Of a stretch of DNA of 64,000 nt, positions 36,593 to 47,387 are shown piece after piece. Made by a program: the position numbers and the translations under genes. Source of the stretch: Pseudomonas cavernicola (lineage in GTDB: Bacteria > Pseudomonadota > Gammaproteobacteria > Pseudomonadales > Pseudomonadaceae); NCBI RefSeq assembly GCF_003596405.1, contig NZ_QYUR01000008.1, positions 868,001 to 932,000 on the forward strand, read 5' to 3'. Position 1 is the first letter of the stretch. Every line of letters starts with the position of its first letter. The notes beneath the pieces are model-generated. The model worked only from the letters and a program-made list of their open reading frames with translations, ran no database searches and was not told where the DNA came from.

Positions 36593-39500
36593 TCATACCG
36601 CCAGATTGAAGTCCGTCTGATCAACGGCCGCACTGCTGACACCGACAAGGCGAATGGTGTCCACGCCGATCCCAACCACCGTGTCCGCCCCTTCAGCCGC
36701 TATGCTCACGTTGGCAGCGAACGTCGCGCTGTTGATCCCCAGCCCCGCGATATTCAGCAAGTCCTGCCCTCCGGCTGGATCGACGTCGAAGCCCTGGATC
36801 GAGTCGTTGCCGAAACCCGCGGCAAACACGAAAGTATCGTTGCCGAGGCCGCCGATGAGCGTGTCGTTGCCGGCGCCACCGGTGAGGACGTCGTTACCCG
36901 CACCGCCCACGATCACGTTGGCGAGCGCATTGCCGGTGCCCGAGAAGTTGCCAGTGTCGCCGAAAAACAGGTTCTCGACGTTGGCACCCAACGTGTAGCT
37001 CGCGAGCGAGGTCCAGACCGTATCCGAGCCTCCACCGGCGAACTCGCTCACCACGTCCCCAAGCTCGGTGACTTCATAGATGTCGCTGTCATCGCCGCCG
37101 GCCATCGTGTCAGCACCTCCGCCACCGATGATGACGTCGCCACCAGCGCCACCGTTGAGGGTGTCGTTGCCTATGCCCCCATGGATGATGTTGTTGAGCG
37201 CGTTGCCGGTGCCCGAGAAGTTGCCAGTGCCGCCGAAAAACAGGTTCTCGACATTCGCACCCAACGTGTGGCTCGCGAGCGAGGTCCAGACCGTATCGGA
37301 GCCTGCACCGGCGAGTTCGCTCACAACGTCCCCGAGATCGGTGACTTCATAGACATCGTGTCCAGTACCACCAGCCATGAAGTCGTCACCGCCCCCGCCG
37401 ATGATGACGTCGTTACCCGCACCGCCCACGATCGTGTTGGCGAGCGCGTTGCCGGTGCCCGCGAAGTTGCCAGTGCCGCCGAAAAATAGGTTCTCGACGT
37501 TAGCACCCAACGTGTAGCTCGCGAGCGAGGTCCAGACCGTATCCGAGCCTGCACCGGCGAGTTCGCTCACCACGTCCCCGAACTCGGTGACTTCATAGAC
37601 ATCGTTGTCACCGCCGCCGACCATCGTGTCGGCACCGCCGCCACCGATGATGACGTCGTCACCAGTGCCACCGTTGAGTGTGTCGTTACCTGCGCCACCC
37701 ACGATCGTGTTGGCGAGCGCGTTGCCGGTGCCCGCGAAGTTGCCGACCCCGCCGAAAAACAGGTTCTCGACATTCGCACCCAACGTGTAGCTCGCGAGCG
37801 AGGTCCAGACCGTGTCGGCTCCTGCACCGGCGAGTTCGCTCACAACGTCCCCGAGGTCGGTGACTTCATAGACATCGTCGCCAGCGCCGCCGGCCATGGT
37901 ATCGGCACCTGCCCCACCGATAATGACGTCATTACCGCCTAACCCTTGGATCTCGTCGCCGCCCGCCGTGCCGTTAAGCACATCGTCCCCTAGAGTGCCG
38001 ATGATGAGAGACCCCACCAGCCCCGTCGCCGCCGAGGTCACCGTCTCAAGCTTGCCGAGGTCGTCGGTGTAGCTGACGACGACTCGCAGCTGCTGACCGA
38101 TCTGCGCCAGTGTCGGTGTGAAGGTCGCCAGGGTCGCGCCAGAGATAGGGGTGAAGGGGTCTGCACCGCTTCTTGCTTCCCACCGATACGAAAGCGCCGG
38201 GTTGGCCGGGCCGTCGGGATCGGTGAACGCTCTGATTGCGGTCAACTGCTGACCGGCAAGGGGCGTCGTGTCGCTGATCAGCATGGTGCCGAACGGCGCG
38301 TCTTGGACCGAGAATGGCGCAGTCGGCGCGGTCGGTGCCGAGAACACAGTCTCGAGTACACCGTTAGCGTCCTTATAGATAGCTTTGACTCGCAACACCA
38401 GCCCATTTAGATCCGCCGTTACCCTGAAGGTCGCACCCTCCGCGTGTACGTCTCCTAGCCCGGTCGCCACGATAATGTCTTCAAAGACGCCGTCGCCGCG
38501 AACATCAGCCTGCCAGAAGTAGGCGATGGGGTCAGTGATGGCGCCGCCAGTAGCGGTATTGTTCGCATCGCTCACCCCGGCCACCGACGCCGCCAGTAGC
38601 GAGCCGACTTCAGGTGTACTGTCGTTGAGCGTCACCAGGCCCAGCGGTCCGGCGTTCAAGCCGTCGACAAGAACCATCGACAGATCGTTGAACTGCAGCC
38701 GCTCGATATTGAAGAGGCTGTCGGTGCCGTCTATGCCAGTGGCGACTCCCGTAACCGGGTCGGGCAGATGCGTGACCGTGAAGGAGCTAAAGTCGTCGGC
38801 AGTGTCGGCCGTCCCGTTATCGTGAAAGACCTCCGTGACCAAGTAATCAGCGAGAAGGCCCGAGTACGTGGCGGTGTCGAAGTTGAAGCCGCCATTCCCA
38901 GGCAGGATCTCACGGACAATGCTGAGCTGGCCGGGATTGATAGTCCCCGCAAACACGGCCGTCTGCAGGGTAAGGCCTGCCGGCGTGCCCGCCAGCACCC
39001 CAGACTTGTTCTGCAGGATCCCGGTCATGCTGTCGGTGGTAGCGATCTCGGCGCCCGTTCCGTCCGCATTCGCACGCACGCTGATGCGCACGTTCATCCA
39101 ACGGTCGCCGTCGATGAGGTCGTCACCGCCATTGCCTTGGATGATGTCGCTGCCGTTGCCGCCCAGGATGATATTGCCCGCACTGAACGAGGTCACGGGG
39201 GTAATGCCATCTCCAATGGTGTTGTCGAGGAACGTCTGCAGACCATTGATCAGGCCGATATTGGTCAGCACGCTGCCCGTGAAGCCTGAGGCGGCAATCG
39301 CGGCCGCGTCGGCATCATCGCCCTTCAGGATATCGCTGAACGCCGATCCCGACAGACCTTCCACCGATTCGTACCGAGCAAGAACCGACCCGTTCGACGG
39401 CGGCACCGGCGTTTCATCGAAGGCGCGCAGGCGCAGGTCGACATTCGCGCCGGCTGGGTCGTCCTTGAAGAGGGCCCAGTCGAAGCCGGAGGCGCCAATA

Positions 39501-42500
39501 TAGCGATCCACCGTGCCGCCGTTGCCAACCATGATGTCGTCGCCGCCTTCACCCAACATCCTGTCGGCTACAGAGTCGCCGATGAAGACGTCGTTGCCGA
39601 TGATCGAGTCCAACCCGCGGGTGTCGAAGTTCTCGCCGGCACTGCCATCGGCCATGCCGTGCTCGATCCAGTCGTCGCCTTCGTTGCCGAACAGCATTTC
39701 GACCGGTTTAACGCCGAAGATGAAGTCGTTGCCCGTGCCGCCGAAGGCCTCCGCCTCGTCCTCGCCGGTAACGATGAAGTCGTTGCCGAAGCCGCCGAGG
39801 ATCAGGTTGACGCCGTTACCTCCATGGATGGCGTCGTTGCCGTCGCCGCCCTGCAGGTTGTCGTCGCCACCCTTGTCCGTGATGATGTCGTCGCCGGCAC
39901 CGCCGAGGATCATATCGTTGCCGTCGCCGCCCTCGAGCCTGTCGTTACCGGCATCGCCATAGAGGGTATCGTCGCCGATGCTGGCGATGATGATGTCATT
40001 GCCGCTGGGGTTAGCGAGGTTACCTGGACTCGTGCCGCCGAGGACGACGTGGTCTTCACCGGTGTAGCGCAGGTAGTTGGTATCGGCGCCCGGCGTCGCC
40101 GGGTTATCCCGAATCACCAACGGTGTGAGGAGGCTGCCGCCGAGTGGATCGGCACTGCCCAGATCTGCGTTGAACTGCTTGGTCTGGTCGACCTCGAGGA
40201 TAAAGCCCGGTGTCGAGAACACGTCGCCAGGGAGGCGTGTTACATCGGTGTTGGCCATGATCAATTTGGCGAACGAGTTGTTCTCCAGTTCGGTGAGGAA
40301 GTTAAGCCCCGCGGTGCGCTCCAGGTAGTAGAAGCGATCGCCGTTCTGCAGCTTCTCCATCTGGTTCTCGAACACGAAGTTGAAGGTCGAGCCGAGCAGA
40401 CCGCCGAACGGCATTTGCCGCTCGGCGAGGCCGCCGACCCAGAGGTCGATGACGTCGACGCCGGTGGTGGTCGCACCGTTCGCCAAATTGGCGTAGATGC
40501 CTGTGCTATTGAGGAAGGCGAGGCGGTCCGCTTGGTCCGCAACGAACGTCCTCTCTGCGCCCCCGACGCCCCCGGCATTGATCACGGCGCTTCCGCCCAG
40601 AACCAAGGCTGCGGCTACTGCGCGCTTCTCCGCTAGCGTGTTGACGTCGGCGGCGATGAGCTCCGCATGCGTGCCATAGGCCGCGATGAAATTGATCACC
40701 GACGATTCGTGCTTCAGGTTCATCGCGAGATCGACCCAGCTCTCGTACGGCTTGAGCTGGCTGTCGCCGGTGGAGTTGTAGAACTCCCGGCGTGCCGCGT
40801 TGAGCGACGGCACGCCGGTATCGCGACCACGCGCGAGGTTGATGGTCGGCAGATCGAGCGGCAGACCCAGCAGGTTGTTGCGCAGCGCCTCGGTAACGAA
40901 CTCGTCGATCTCGTTGCCGGCCTGCCGGGTCATGCCGCGCACAATGGCGCCGGCAGCCTGATCGGCGGTCAGAGCGCCATCATTATTGAACGCGACCGGG
41001 TTGAGGAAGGCCTCGATCAGGCCGATATCACTCGACACGAAGTTGGGATCGAGGCGATCCACCGTCTCGGTCAGCATCGAGTGGCCGAAGCGATACACGA
41101 CATGGGCGAACTCGGCGACGATGGCCGGGTTGATCGTCGAATCGTAGCCTTGGCCTTCCATCAGGAATACGTCGACTTGCGGCTGGACTTTGCGGGCGAA
41201 CTCCTCGAACACCAGGTGCTGGTACTGCATCTCGGTGCTGAAACGCGCGGCCTGGAACAGACGTTCACCGTTCCATCCCAGCGCGTCGATGGCCGCGGCT
41301 TTGGCGGTTGAATCAACTATCGCATTGATGGCGTCGAGCTGCGCCTGCGTGATTTGATTGGCGCCAGCAAGCAGCCATTGATTGACGAAGCTCCCGTCGT
41401 TGGACGCCACCACCACATCCTTGGTGTGCTCGACCATCCGGTTGTGCTCGGAGTGGAACACATGGTGGACGGCGGTCAGGCCGATGTTCTCGTTGCCGCG
41501 GCCATCGCCTGTGGCGAAGTGACGATTGAGCAGCTCATCGTCATACGTCAGCGGGTTGCCATCATCCGTTGTACCGGGATCGCTGTCCGCCACCTTTTGA
41601 ATCATCGGAGTAGCCGGGTTGTTGTCATGGTCGACCAGGCCAGGGGCTGCGTGGTGTGCAATATCATCGAGGAAGGCATGGCCGGTGCGGTCCGCCAGAC
41701 TGGCATCGATCGGCAGGGCCGGCGTGCCCGATTGCAGCACCCCTCCTACGACGATCTGCGCGAAACCGGTGTTCGGGTGCGGAATGAACTTGCCGTAGGC
41801 ATCGGTAGCCAAGAGCGGCAGATTAAGTACGTCCTGGTCATCCAGTTCGATACCCAGCATGGCGCGCGCCTGCGCCTTGACGTCGGCCCAGGTTGGAAGG
41901 CCGCCGTCGGCACCATCGAGCAGCCGGCCGGTGGCGACAGGGCGCAAGGGCGTTAGAGCATTAGCGTCGTGATCGACGAGCACGTATTCCCGCAGGAACA
42001 CCTGGTGCGAGGGGTGCGAGGTGTAGGTCTGGTTCTGATCGACAAAGGGCGTCGTCTGGTTGTTCTGGAAATGGATGTCGTCAGCCGTGCCTAGATCTCC
42101 ATCCGCGCCGGCAAAAACCGCTGTATTGGTGGCTCGGGTCAAGACCATGAAGCGTTGTGCCGCCGGCAGGTCGTCGGCGTTGCCGAATATGCCATCGTCC
42201 CCGGCAATTAGTGGATCGTCTGGCTGCAGCGGAATGAATATCGTGCCGTTGCCGCCCTTGTCGACCAGGTCCAGGCCGTGGTCGAAGAACTGGCCGAAGA
42301 GCGTAAACCAGGAGTTGAAGCCGGCTGACAGCCCCTCGTCTGGCGCGGTGTTGGGGATAAACAGCGGCTGGCCGGCTGGGATAGCGAAACCGTTAAGGTC
42401 CAAGAGCACACCGTTAACGTCCAGGGTACCCAGCCCCGCTTCGACGAAGGCCTGCACCGCCGATGGGTTGGTGATCGTCTGATCGACTATCAGGTTGCTG

Positions 42501-45500
42501 ATGATGCGCGGGTCGGAGTCGACGACGTTGGTCGTCGAGGCGTAGTTGGTGTTGCCAACGCCAAAGAATGGGACTTCGTCATTCTCATTGCGGAACTGCT
42601 GATCCAACAACAGCGGGAAGTCTTGGTCCGCCGCGCCGAAATTGGTCTGTCCCCGAACCAGGTTGTTGAAGGTCCCGTCAACCGTGCGCAGGCCGAACGG
42701 CAGGCGTGAGTTCGAGATAGAGTCGAGGACATTACCGTCCGGATGGCTCTCCGCGATCTTTATCTGATCGAGAATGAACTGCAGGTCGGCGCGGATCAGG
42801 TGGAGGCCACCGCCTGGGCTGACGACTGGACTCTCGGCTGGAAGCACCGGTGGGAGCGGAACGGCGACGACGCCTGTAACCACCGTGGTGGGCGCCGAGA
42901 ACACGTTCTCCAGTACGCCATTGGCATCCTGATAGACGGCCCTGACGCGCAGCGCCAACCCGTCGAGGTCGGGGGTGACGCGGAAGGTATTGCCGTGCGC
43001 GGTCGCAGGATTACCGCCACCGAGCGCCACGATGTCCTGGAAGATGCCCGTGCCGGCGACCAATTCGACCTGCCAGATGAAGCTGATGGGACCGGTGATT
43101 GCTCCGGGATTGTTGGCATCGGTCACGCCCGCCGCCGAGGCGGTCAACACTTGGTTCACTGCCGGGGTGGTGTCGCTGATCGTCAGCAAGCCCTGCGGGC
43201 CAGCGTTGGTCCCGGACAGGGTGACCGCCTGATCGGCGAACTGCAGCCGCTCGACGTTGAGGAGACGGTCAATGCCGTCGGTGCCGACGCCTCCAGGAAT
43301 GATGACTCCACCTCCGTCGCGAACGAGGTGCGTGACGGTGGTCACGCCGTTCACGGTGGCCACGTCGTAGTTGGCACGGACGTCGGAGAACATGGCCGTG
43401 TCGAAGGCGGCGGCGGCCGTGTTGATTTCACGGACGATGCTCAGCTGGCTGGGTTTGATTTCGCCCGAAAGCATAAAGGGCACCAACTCGGTCAGGCTAT
43501 TGACGCTGGTGATTGGCGGCGGGTTGCCATTGGCATCGTTGGCCACCTCGATGCGCACGTTCAACCAGCGGTCGCCGTCGATCAGGTCATTGCCGCCGCG
43601 GCCCTCGATGATGTCGCTGCCGCCGCCACCGAGAATGATGTTGCCCTCGCCGAACGAGGTCACGACCGGTACTGCGGCTGTCCCGAGCATTTGATTGAGG
43701 AACGCCTGCATACCGTCGATGAGGCCGATGCCGGCAAGGTTGAGCGTGCTGTCCTGCGCATCGCCGGTGCGGATCTCGGCCGCGTCGGCATCATCGCCGC
43801 GCAGCACATCGCTGAACGCCGATCCCGTCAGCCCTTCCACCTGGGCGAACCGATCGAGGACGCCCTGGTTCGAGGGCGCCACCGGCGGTTCAATCAAGTC
43901 GTTGACGGTCAAGTCGACGCTCACGCCGAACTGATCGAACTTGTAGCTGGCCCAGTCGAAACCGCCGCCGCCACCAAAATGGTCCTCGCCATCGGAGCCG
44001 ACCATGATGTCGTCGCCGCCTTCGCCGTCGACTTCATCGAAGCCGCCACCGGTGATGAAGACGTCATGGCCGATCACCGTGCCGGCCTCTTGCGGGTCGA
44101 AGTTGTCGCCGCCGGCGCCATCCGAGGTGCCAATCTCGATCCAGTCGTCACCTTCGTTGCCGAAGGTTGGCAAGTTCATCTGGGAGCCGAGGATGAAGTC
44201 GTTGCCCTGGCCGCCGAAGGTCTCGGAAACGTCCTCGCCGGTGATGATGAAGTCGCTGCCGTTGCCGCCGAGGATCAGGTTGAAGCCGTTGCCGCCATGA
44301 ATGACGTCGTCGCCGTCGTTGCCCTTGAGGGTGTCGTCGCCGCCCATGTCGGTGATGATGTCGTCGCCGGCGCCGCCTTCGATATTGTCGTTGCCGTCGC
44401 CGCCTTCGAGCCTGTCGTTGCCGCCATCGCCCCAGAGCGTATCGTCGCCGATGCTGGCGATGAGGATGTCGTTGCCGCTGGGATTGGCTGCGTTACCTGG
44501 ATTCGTGCCGCCGAGCACCACATGGTCTTCACCGGTGTAGCGCAGGTAGTTGGCGTCGAGTGCCGCGGTGGCGGGATTGTCGCGAATCACCAGCGGAACG
44601 AGGGCGCTGCCGCCCAGAGGATCGGAGTTGTTGGCACGGCCGTCCGCGCCGGCAACATCGTCGCCGGTGCCCTGAATGCCGTCCGCACCGGGTTCATTCA
44701 GACCGGTGAACTGCTTGCTCGGGTCGACCTCGAGAATAAAGCCCGGCGTCGAGAAGATGTCGGCCGGCAGGTGAGTCGCGTTGGAGTTGAGCATCACCAA
44801 CTTGGCAAACGAGTTGTCCTCCATCTCGGTGAGGAAGTTCAGCCCCGCCAGGCGGGACAGGTAGTAGAAACGGTCGCCGTTTTGCAGCGCCTCCATCTGC
44901 GTCTCGAAGACGAAGTTGAAGGTCGAGCCGAGCAGGCCGCCAAAGGGCATCTGTTTCTCGGCGAGGCCGCCGACCCAGAGGTCGATGGCATCGACGCCGG
45001 TGGTCGCCGCAGGGCCGTTCAGGAAGGCGAGACGGTCTGCGTCAAAGTCGATCGCAGCCTGCCCGGTCAATGTTGCATCGCCGAACACGAGGTTCAAGGC
45101 TGCCGCGCGCTTGTCCGCCAGCGTCGTCGCACCGGTGATGCTGCTGTGCGTGCCATAGGCGGCGATGAAATTGACGACCGACAGCTCGTGCTTCAAGTTT
45201 TGCGAGAGGTCGACCCAACTGGTGTAGGGCTTCAGTTGGCTGTCGCTGGTCATCTCATAGAATTCACGGCGCGCCGCGTTCAAAGAAGGAACGCCGGTAT
45301 CGCGGCCGCGCACCATGTTGATGGTCGGCAGGTCCAGCGGCAGGCCCAGCAAGTTGTTGCGCAGCGCCTCCGTCACGAATTCGTCGATCTCGTTGCCCTG
45401 CTGCCGGGTCAGGCCGCGCACCAAGGCACCCGCGGCTTCATCGGCACTGATGGCGTTTGGGGCAAACTCGAGCGGGTTGAGGAAGGCCGCGATCAGGCCA

Positions 45501-47173
45501 ATCTCGCTGGAGACGAAGTTGGTGTCGAGGCGATCCACCGTCTCCAGCAGCATCGAGTGGCCGAAGCGATACACCGCGTGCGCGAACTCGGCGACGATCG
45601 CCGGGTTGATGGTGGTATCGAAGCCTTCCGGAGCAAGGAAGACATCGACCATCGGCTGGACCTTACGTGCGAACTCTTCAAACACCAGGTGCTGGTACTG
45701 CATCTCGGTGCCGAATTTCGCTGCCTGGAACAGACGCTCGCCATTCCACTGCAGGGCGTCGATCGCTGGTTGTGTTAGCGGGAACGTCGTCCCCGCGGGG
45801 AGCGGGTTCGTGAGCCACTGGTTCAGGAAGGCGAGATCGTTGGAGGCAAGGATGACACTTTTCGTCTGGTCGACCAGGCGATTGTGTTCGGAGTGAAAGA
45901 CATGGTGAACGGCCGTCAGGGCGATGTTTTCGTTAACCCGACCATCGCCAGCGATGAAGTGAGCATCGAGGAGCTCGTTGTCGTAGGTGCCCGTTTCTGA
46001 CAACCCTACCGCGCTGTCGGAGTCCGCAGCTAGCGGCAAACCGGTCTGACTGTTCAGCGGGTTGGCGGCGTGGGCAATGTCGAGAAGGAACGCGTGGCCG
46101 GTACGAATCGCGAGGGAGGCATCCACTGGCGCCCCCAGGTTACCTACGACCAGGCCTCCCGCGGTCGCGAGCTGCGGTAGACCGTTCGCACCTGGAATGA
46201 AGTTGCCATAGGCGTCGGTTGCCAACAGCGGCAGATTCAGGGCGTCGAGATCGTCGAGGACGATGCCGAGTTTAGTGAGCGCCTGAGCTTTCACATCGGC
46301 CCAGGTCGCCATCCCACCCGCTGTACCGGTAATCAAACGTCCGGTCGCGACCGGATCACCCGCTGCGTTCAGCACATATTCGCGCAGGAATACCTGGTGC
46401 GAAGGGTGCGACGTGTAGGTCTGGTTCTGATCGACGAACGGAGTCGTCTGGTTGGTTTGCTCGTGGATGTCGTCCGCGGTGCCCAGAATGCCGTCGGCGC
46501 CGGGCTGGTTGGTGGCCCGCGTCACCACCATGAATTGTAGGGCTGCCGGTAGATCATCGGGAGTTCCAAGAATGCCGTCCGGGCCTGGGATCAGCGGATC
46601 GTCAGGCTGCAGCGGAATGAACACCGTGCTGTTGCCGCCCTTTTGCACCAGGTCGAGGCCGTGGTCAAAAAATTGACCAAAGAAGGTGAACCAGGCGTTG
46701 AACCCCGCCGACAGGCCCTCGTCCGGCGCCGTATTGGGGATAAACAGCGGCTGGCCGGCAGGAATCGGCACACCATTGAGGTCCACAAGGGTGCCATCGG
46801 GGGCCAGGGTACCCAGGCCCGCATCGACAAAAGCCTGCACCGCCGCCGGGTTGGTGATGGTCTGGTCGACGATCAGGTTGCTGATGATCCGCGGCTGCGA
46901 GTCGATCACCAGGCCGCTCGTCTGGCTGTAGGTGGTGCCCCCCTCCGCCGGACGGAACACCGAGTCGGTAAGCCGTGGGAACAGCGTGTCGGCTGCGCCG
47001 AACAAGCTCTGTCCCTGAAGCAGGTTGTTGAACGATCCATCGACCGTGCGCAGACCAAAGGGGACCACTGAGTTCGGCAGCAAATCAGTGAGACTCGCAC
47101 CGTCCGCATCCGCCTCGGCGATGAAGATTTGCTGAAGAATGAACTCAAGATCGGATTTGATGAAATCGGCCAT
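36593..47173 (-). CDS. Giant secreted RTX protein with two tandem heme-peroxidase domains (rtx2)
   Basis: A 3526-residue protein. Peroxidase domain 1 covers residues 1 to ~800: distal FGQFFDHGLDL (His171), GDGRVNENIALTAVHHVFHSEHNRL (Arg412), proximal VYRFGHSML (His539). RTX repeats follow at ~885-1090 and an Ig-like repeat at ~1330-1430. A proline-rich linker leads to domain 2 (from ~1455): His1632, Arg1892, His2031. Then come RTX repeats (~2375-2690), two Ig-like segments (~2845-3055), a long C-terminal RTX block (~3058-3470) and the DFNLAV tail. All catalytic residues are present in both domains. The start at 47173 has GAGGAAA six bases upstream; an in-frame extension to 47263 is not supported. 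There is no signal peptide, so export is probably by the divergent type I operon. The C-terminal repeats are nearly identical in DNA to those of rtx1. Confidence 0.92.
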   Translation of the reverse strand: MADFIKSDLEFILQQIFIAEADADGASLTDLLPNSVVPFGLRTVDGSFNNLLQGQSLFGAADTLFPRLTDSVFRPAEGGTTYSQTSGLVIDSQPRIISNLIVDQTITNPAAVQAFVDAGLGTLAPDGTLVDLNGVPIPAGQPLFIPNTAPDEGLSAGFNAWFTFFGQFFDHGLDLVQKGGNSTVFIPLQPDDPLIPGPDGILGTPDDLPAALQFMVVTRATNQPGADGILGTADDIHEQTNQTTPFVDQNQTYTSHPSHQVFLREYVLNAAGDPVATGRLITGTAGGMATWADVKAQALTKLGIVLDDLDALNLPLLATDAYGNFIPGANGLPQLATAGGLVVGNLGAPVDASLAIRTGHAFLLDIAHAANPLNSQTGLPLAADSDSAVGLSETGTYDNELLDAHFIAGDGRVNENIALTAVHHVFHSEHNRLVDQTKSVILASNDLAFLNQWLTNPLPAGTTFPLTQPAIDALQWNGERLFQAAKFGTEMQYQHLVFEEFARKVQPMVDVFLAPEGFDTTINPAIVAEFAHAVYRFGHSMLLETVDRLDTNFVSSEIGLIAAFLNPLEFAPNAISADEAAGALVRGLTRQQGNEIDEFVTEALRNNLLGLPLDLPTINMVRGRDTGVPSLNAARREFYEMTSDSQLKPYTSWVDLSQNLKHELSVVNFIAAYGTHSSITGATTLADKRAAALNLVFGDATLTGQAAIDFDADRLAFLNGPAATTGVDAIDLWVGGLAEKQMPFGGLLGSTFNFVFETQMEALQNGDRFYYLSRLAGLNFLTEMEDNSFAKLVMLNSNATHLPADIFSTPGFILEVDPSKQFTGLNEPGADGIQGTGDDVAGADGRANNSDPLGGSALVPLVIRDNPATAALDANYLRYTGEDHVVLGGTNPGNAANPSGNDILIASIGDDTLWGDGGNDRLEGGDGNDNIEGGAGDDIITDMGGDDTLKGNDGDDVIHGGNGFNLILGGNGSDFIITGEDVSETFGGQGNDFILGSQMNLPTFGNEGDDWIEIGTSDGAGGDNFDPQEAGTVIGHDVFITGGGFDEVDGEGGDDIMVGSDGEDHFGGGGGFDWASYKFDQFGVSVDLTVNDLIEPPVAPSNQGVLDRFAQVEGLTGSAFSDVLRGDDADAAEIRTGDAQDSTLNLAGIGLIDGMQAFLNQMLGTAAVPVVTSFGEGNIILGGGGSDIIEGRGGNDLIDGDRWLNVRIEVANDANGNPPPITSVNSLTELVPFMLSGEIKPSQLSIVREINTAAAAFDTAMFSDVRANYDVATVNGVTTVTHLVRDGGGVIIPGGVGTDGIDRLLNVERLQFADQAVTLSGTNAGPQGLLTISDTTPAVNQVLTASAAGVTDANNPGAITGPISFIWQVELVAGTGIFQDIVALGGGNPATAHGNTFRVTPDLDGLALRVRAVYQDANGVLENVFSAPTTVVTGVVAVPLPPVLPAESPVVSPGGGLHLIRADLQFILDQIKIAESHPDGNVLDSISNSRLPFGLRTVDGTFNNLVRGQTNFGAADQDFPLLLDQQFRNENDEVPFFGVGNTNYASTTNVVDSDPRIISNLIVDQTITNPSAVQAFVEAGLGTLDVNGVLLDLNGFAIPAGQPLFIPNTAPDEGLSAGFNSWFTLFGQFFDHGLDLVDKGGNGTIFIPLQPDDPLIAGDDGIFGNADDLPAAQRFMVLTRATNTAVFAGADGDLGTADDIHFQNNQTTPFVDQNQTYTSHPSHQVFLREYVLVDHDANALTPLRPVATGRLLDGADGGLPTWADVKAQARAMLGIELDDQDVLNLPLLATDAYGKFIPHPNTGFAQIVVGGVLQSGTPALPIDASLADRTGHAFLDDIAHHAAPGLVDHDNNPATPMIQKVADSDPGTTDDGNPLTYDDELLNRHFATGDGRGNENIGLTAVHHVFHSEHNRMVEHTKDVVVASNDGSFVNQWLLAGANQITQAQLDAINAIVDSTAKAAAIDALGWNGERLFQAARFSTEMQYQHLVFEEFARKVQPQVDVFLMEGQGYDSTINPAIVAEFAHVVYRFGHSMLTETVDRLDPNFVSSDIGLIEAFLNPVAFNNDGALTADQAAGAIVRGMTRQAGNEIDEFVTEALRNNLLGLPLDLPTINLARGRDTGVPSLNAARREFYNSTGDSQLKPYESWVDLAMNLKHESSVINFIAAYGTHAELIAADVNTLAEKRAVAAALVLGGSAVINAGGVGGAERTFVADQADRLAFLNSTGIYANLANGATTTGVDVIDLWVGGLAERQMPFGGLLGSTFNFVFENQMEKLQNGDRFYYLERTAGLNFLTELENNSFAKLIMANTDVTRLPGDVFSTPGFILEVDQTKQFNADLGSADPLGGSLLTPLVIRDNPATPGADTNYLRYTGEDHVVLGGTSPGNLANPSGNDIIIASIGDDTLYGDAGNDRLEGGDGNDMILGGAGDDIITDKGGDDNLQGGDGNDAIHGGNGVNLILGGFGNDFIVTGEDEAEAFGGTGNDFIFGVKPVEMLFGNEGDDWIEHGMADGSAGENFDTRGLDSIIGNDVFIGDSVADRMLGEGGDDIMVGNGGTVDRYIGASGFDWALFKDDPAGANVDLRLRAFDETPVPPSNGSVLARYESVEGLSGSAFSDILKGDDADAAAIAASGFTGSVLTNIGLINGLQTFLDNTIGDGITPVTSFSAGNIILGGNGSDIIQGNGGDDLIDGDRWMNVRISVRANADGTGAEIATTDSMTGILQNKSGVLAGTPAGLTLQTAVFAGTINPGQLSIVREILPGNGGFNFDTATYSGLLADYLVTEVFHDNGTADTADDFSSFTVTHLPDPVTGVATGIDGTDSLFNIERLQFNDLSMVLVDGLNAGPLGLVTLNDSTPEVGSLLAASVAGVSDANNTATGGAITDPIAYFWQADVRGDGVFEDIIVATGLGDVHAEGATFRVTADLNGLVLRVKAIYKDANGVLETVFSAPTAPTAPFSVQDAPFGTMLISDTTPLAGQQLTAIRAFTDPDGPANPALSYRWEARSGADPFTPISGATLATFTPTLAQIGQQLRVVVSYTDDLGKLETVTSAATGLVGSLIIGTLGDDVLNGTAGGDEIQGLGGNDVIIGGAGADTMAGGAGDDVYEVTDLGDVVSELAGAGADTVWTSLASYTLGANVENLFFGGVGNFAGTGNALANTIVGGAGNDTLNGGTGDDVIIGGGGADTMVGGGDNDVYEVTEFGDVVSELAGAGSDTVWTSLASYTLGANVENLFFGGTGNFAGTGNALANTIVGGAGNDVIIGGGGDDFMAGGTGHDVYEVTDLGDVVSELAGAGSDTVWTSLASHTLGANVENLFFGGTGNFSGTGNALNNIIHGGIGNDTLNGGAGGDVIIGGGGADTMAGGDDSDIYEVTELGDVVSEFAGGGSDTVWTSLASYTLGANVENLFFGDTGNFSGTGNALANVIVGGAGNDVLTGGAGNDTLIGGLGNDTFVFAAGFGNDSIQGFDVDPAGGQDLLNIAGLGINSATFAANVSIAAEGADTVVGIGVDTIRLVGVSSAAVDQTDFNLAV

Positions 47174-47203
47174 GACTGTTTCCTCGATGCTTAATAAGTC
47201 AGG

Positions 47204-47242
47204 AAACCACGTGCATAAAAGACGGCTAGAAACACGTGGTTT
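47204..47242 (-). promoter_or_regulatory. Perfect 10-bp hairpin upstream of the rtx2 ribosome binding site
   Basis: AAACCACGTG and CACGTGGTTT pair perfectly around 19 nt. On the minus strand it is followed by CCTGACTTATTAAGCATCGAGGAAA and the ATG of rtx2. The counterpart at 11054-11087 before rtx1 has a weaker stem in the same place. Confidence 0.6.
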
Positions 47243-47387
47243 AGTGTTGGACTCAATGAACAAAAACGGCAGGACCTGGTATCACAGCCACGCCGAGTCC
47301 GTGCTGAATCGCGTGCGCTCAGCAGTGCTCGACTACGGGGAATTCAGTCCCATAACAACTCCACACCGACTGGGTCGGTGGTGTTGC

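Noticed and set aside
36890..37900. Regular repeats that could be taken for a CRISPR array or minisatellite
   Set aside because: The units are coding RTX and linker repeats in one open frame, far longer than CRISPR repeats and without unique spacers.
42743..45778. Plus-strand open frame of 1011 codons opposite rtx2
   Set aside because: It mirrors the glycine/aspartate-rich codons of the real gene. The translation is a low-complexity Val/Ala/Glu/Asp string without motifs, and there is no ribosome binding site. The minus-strand frame has clear peroxidase and RTX motifs.
47174..47263. Longer N-terminus for rtx2 starting at 47263
   Set aside because: The extension has no ribosome binding site, crosses the conserved hairpin, and has no counterpart in rtx1; MADFIKSDLEF matches the rtx1 start MATLTINKADL in position.
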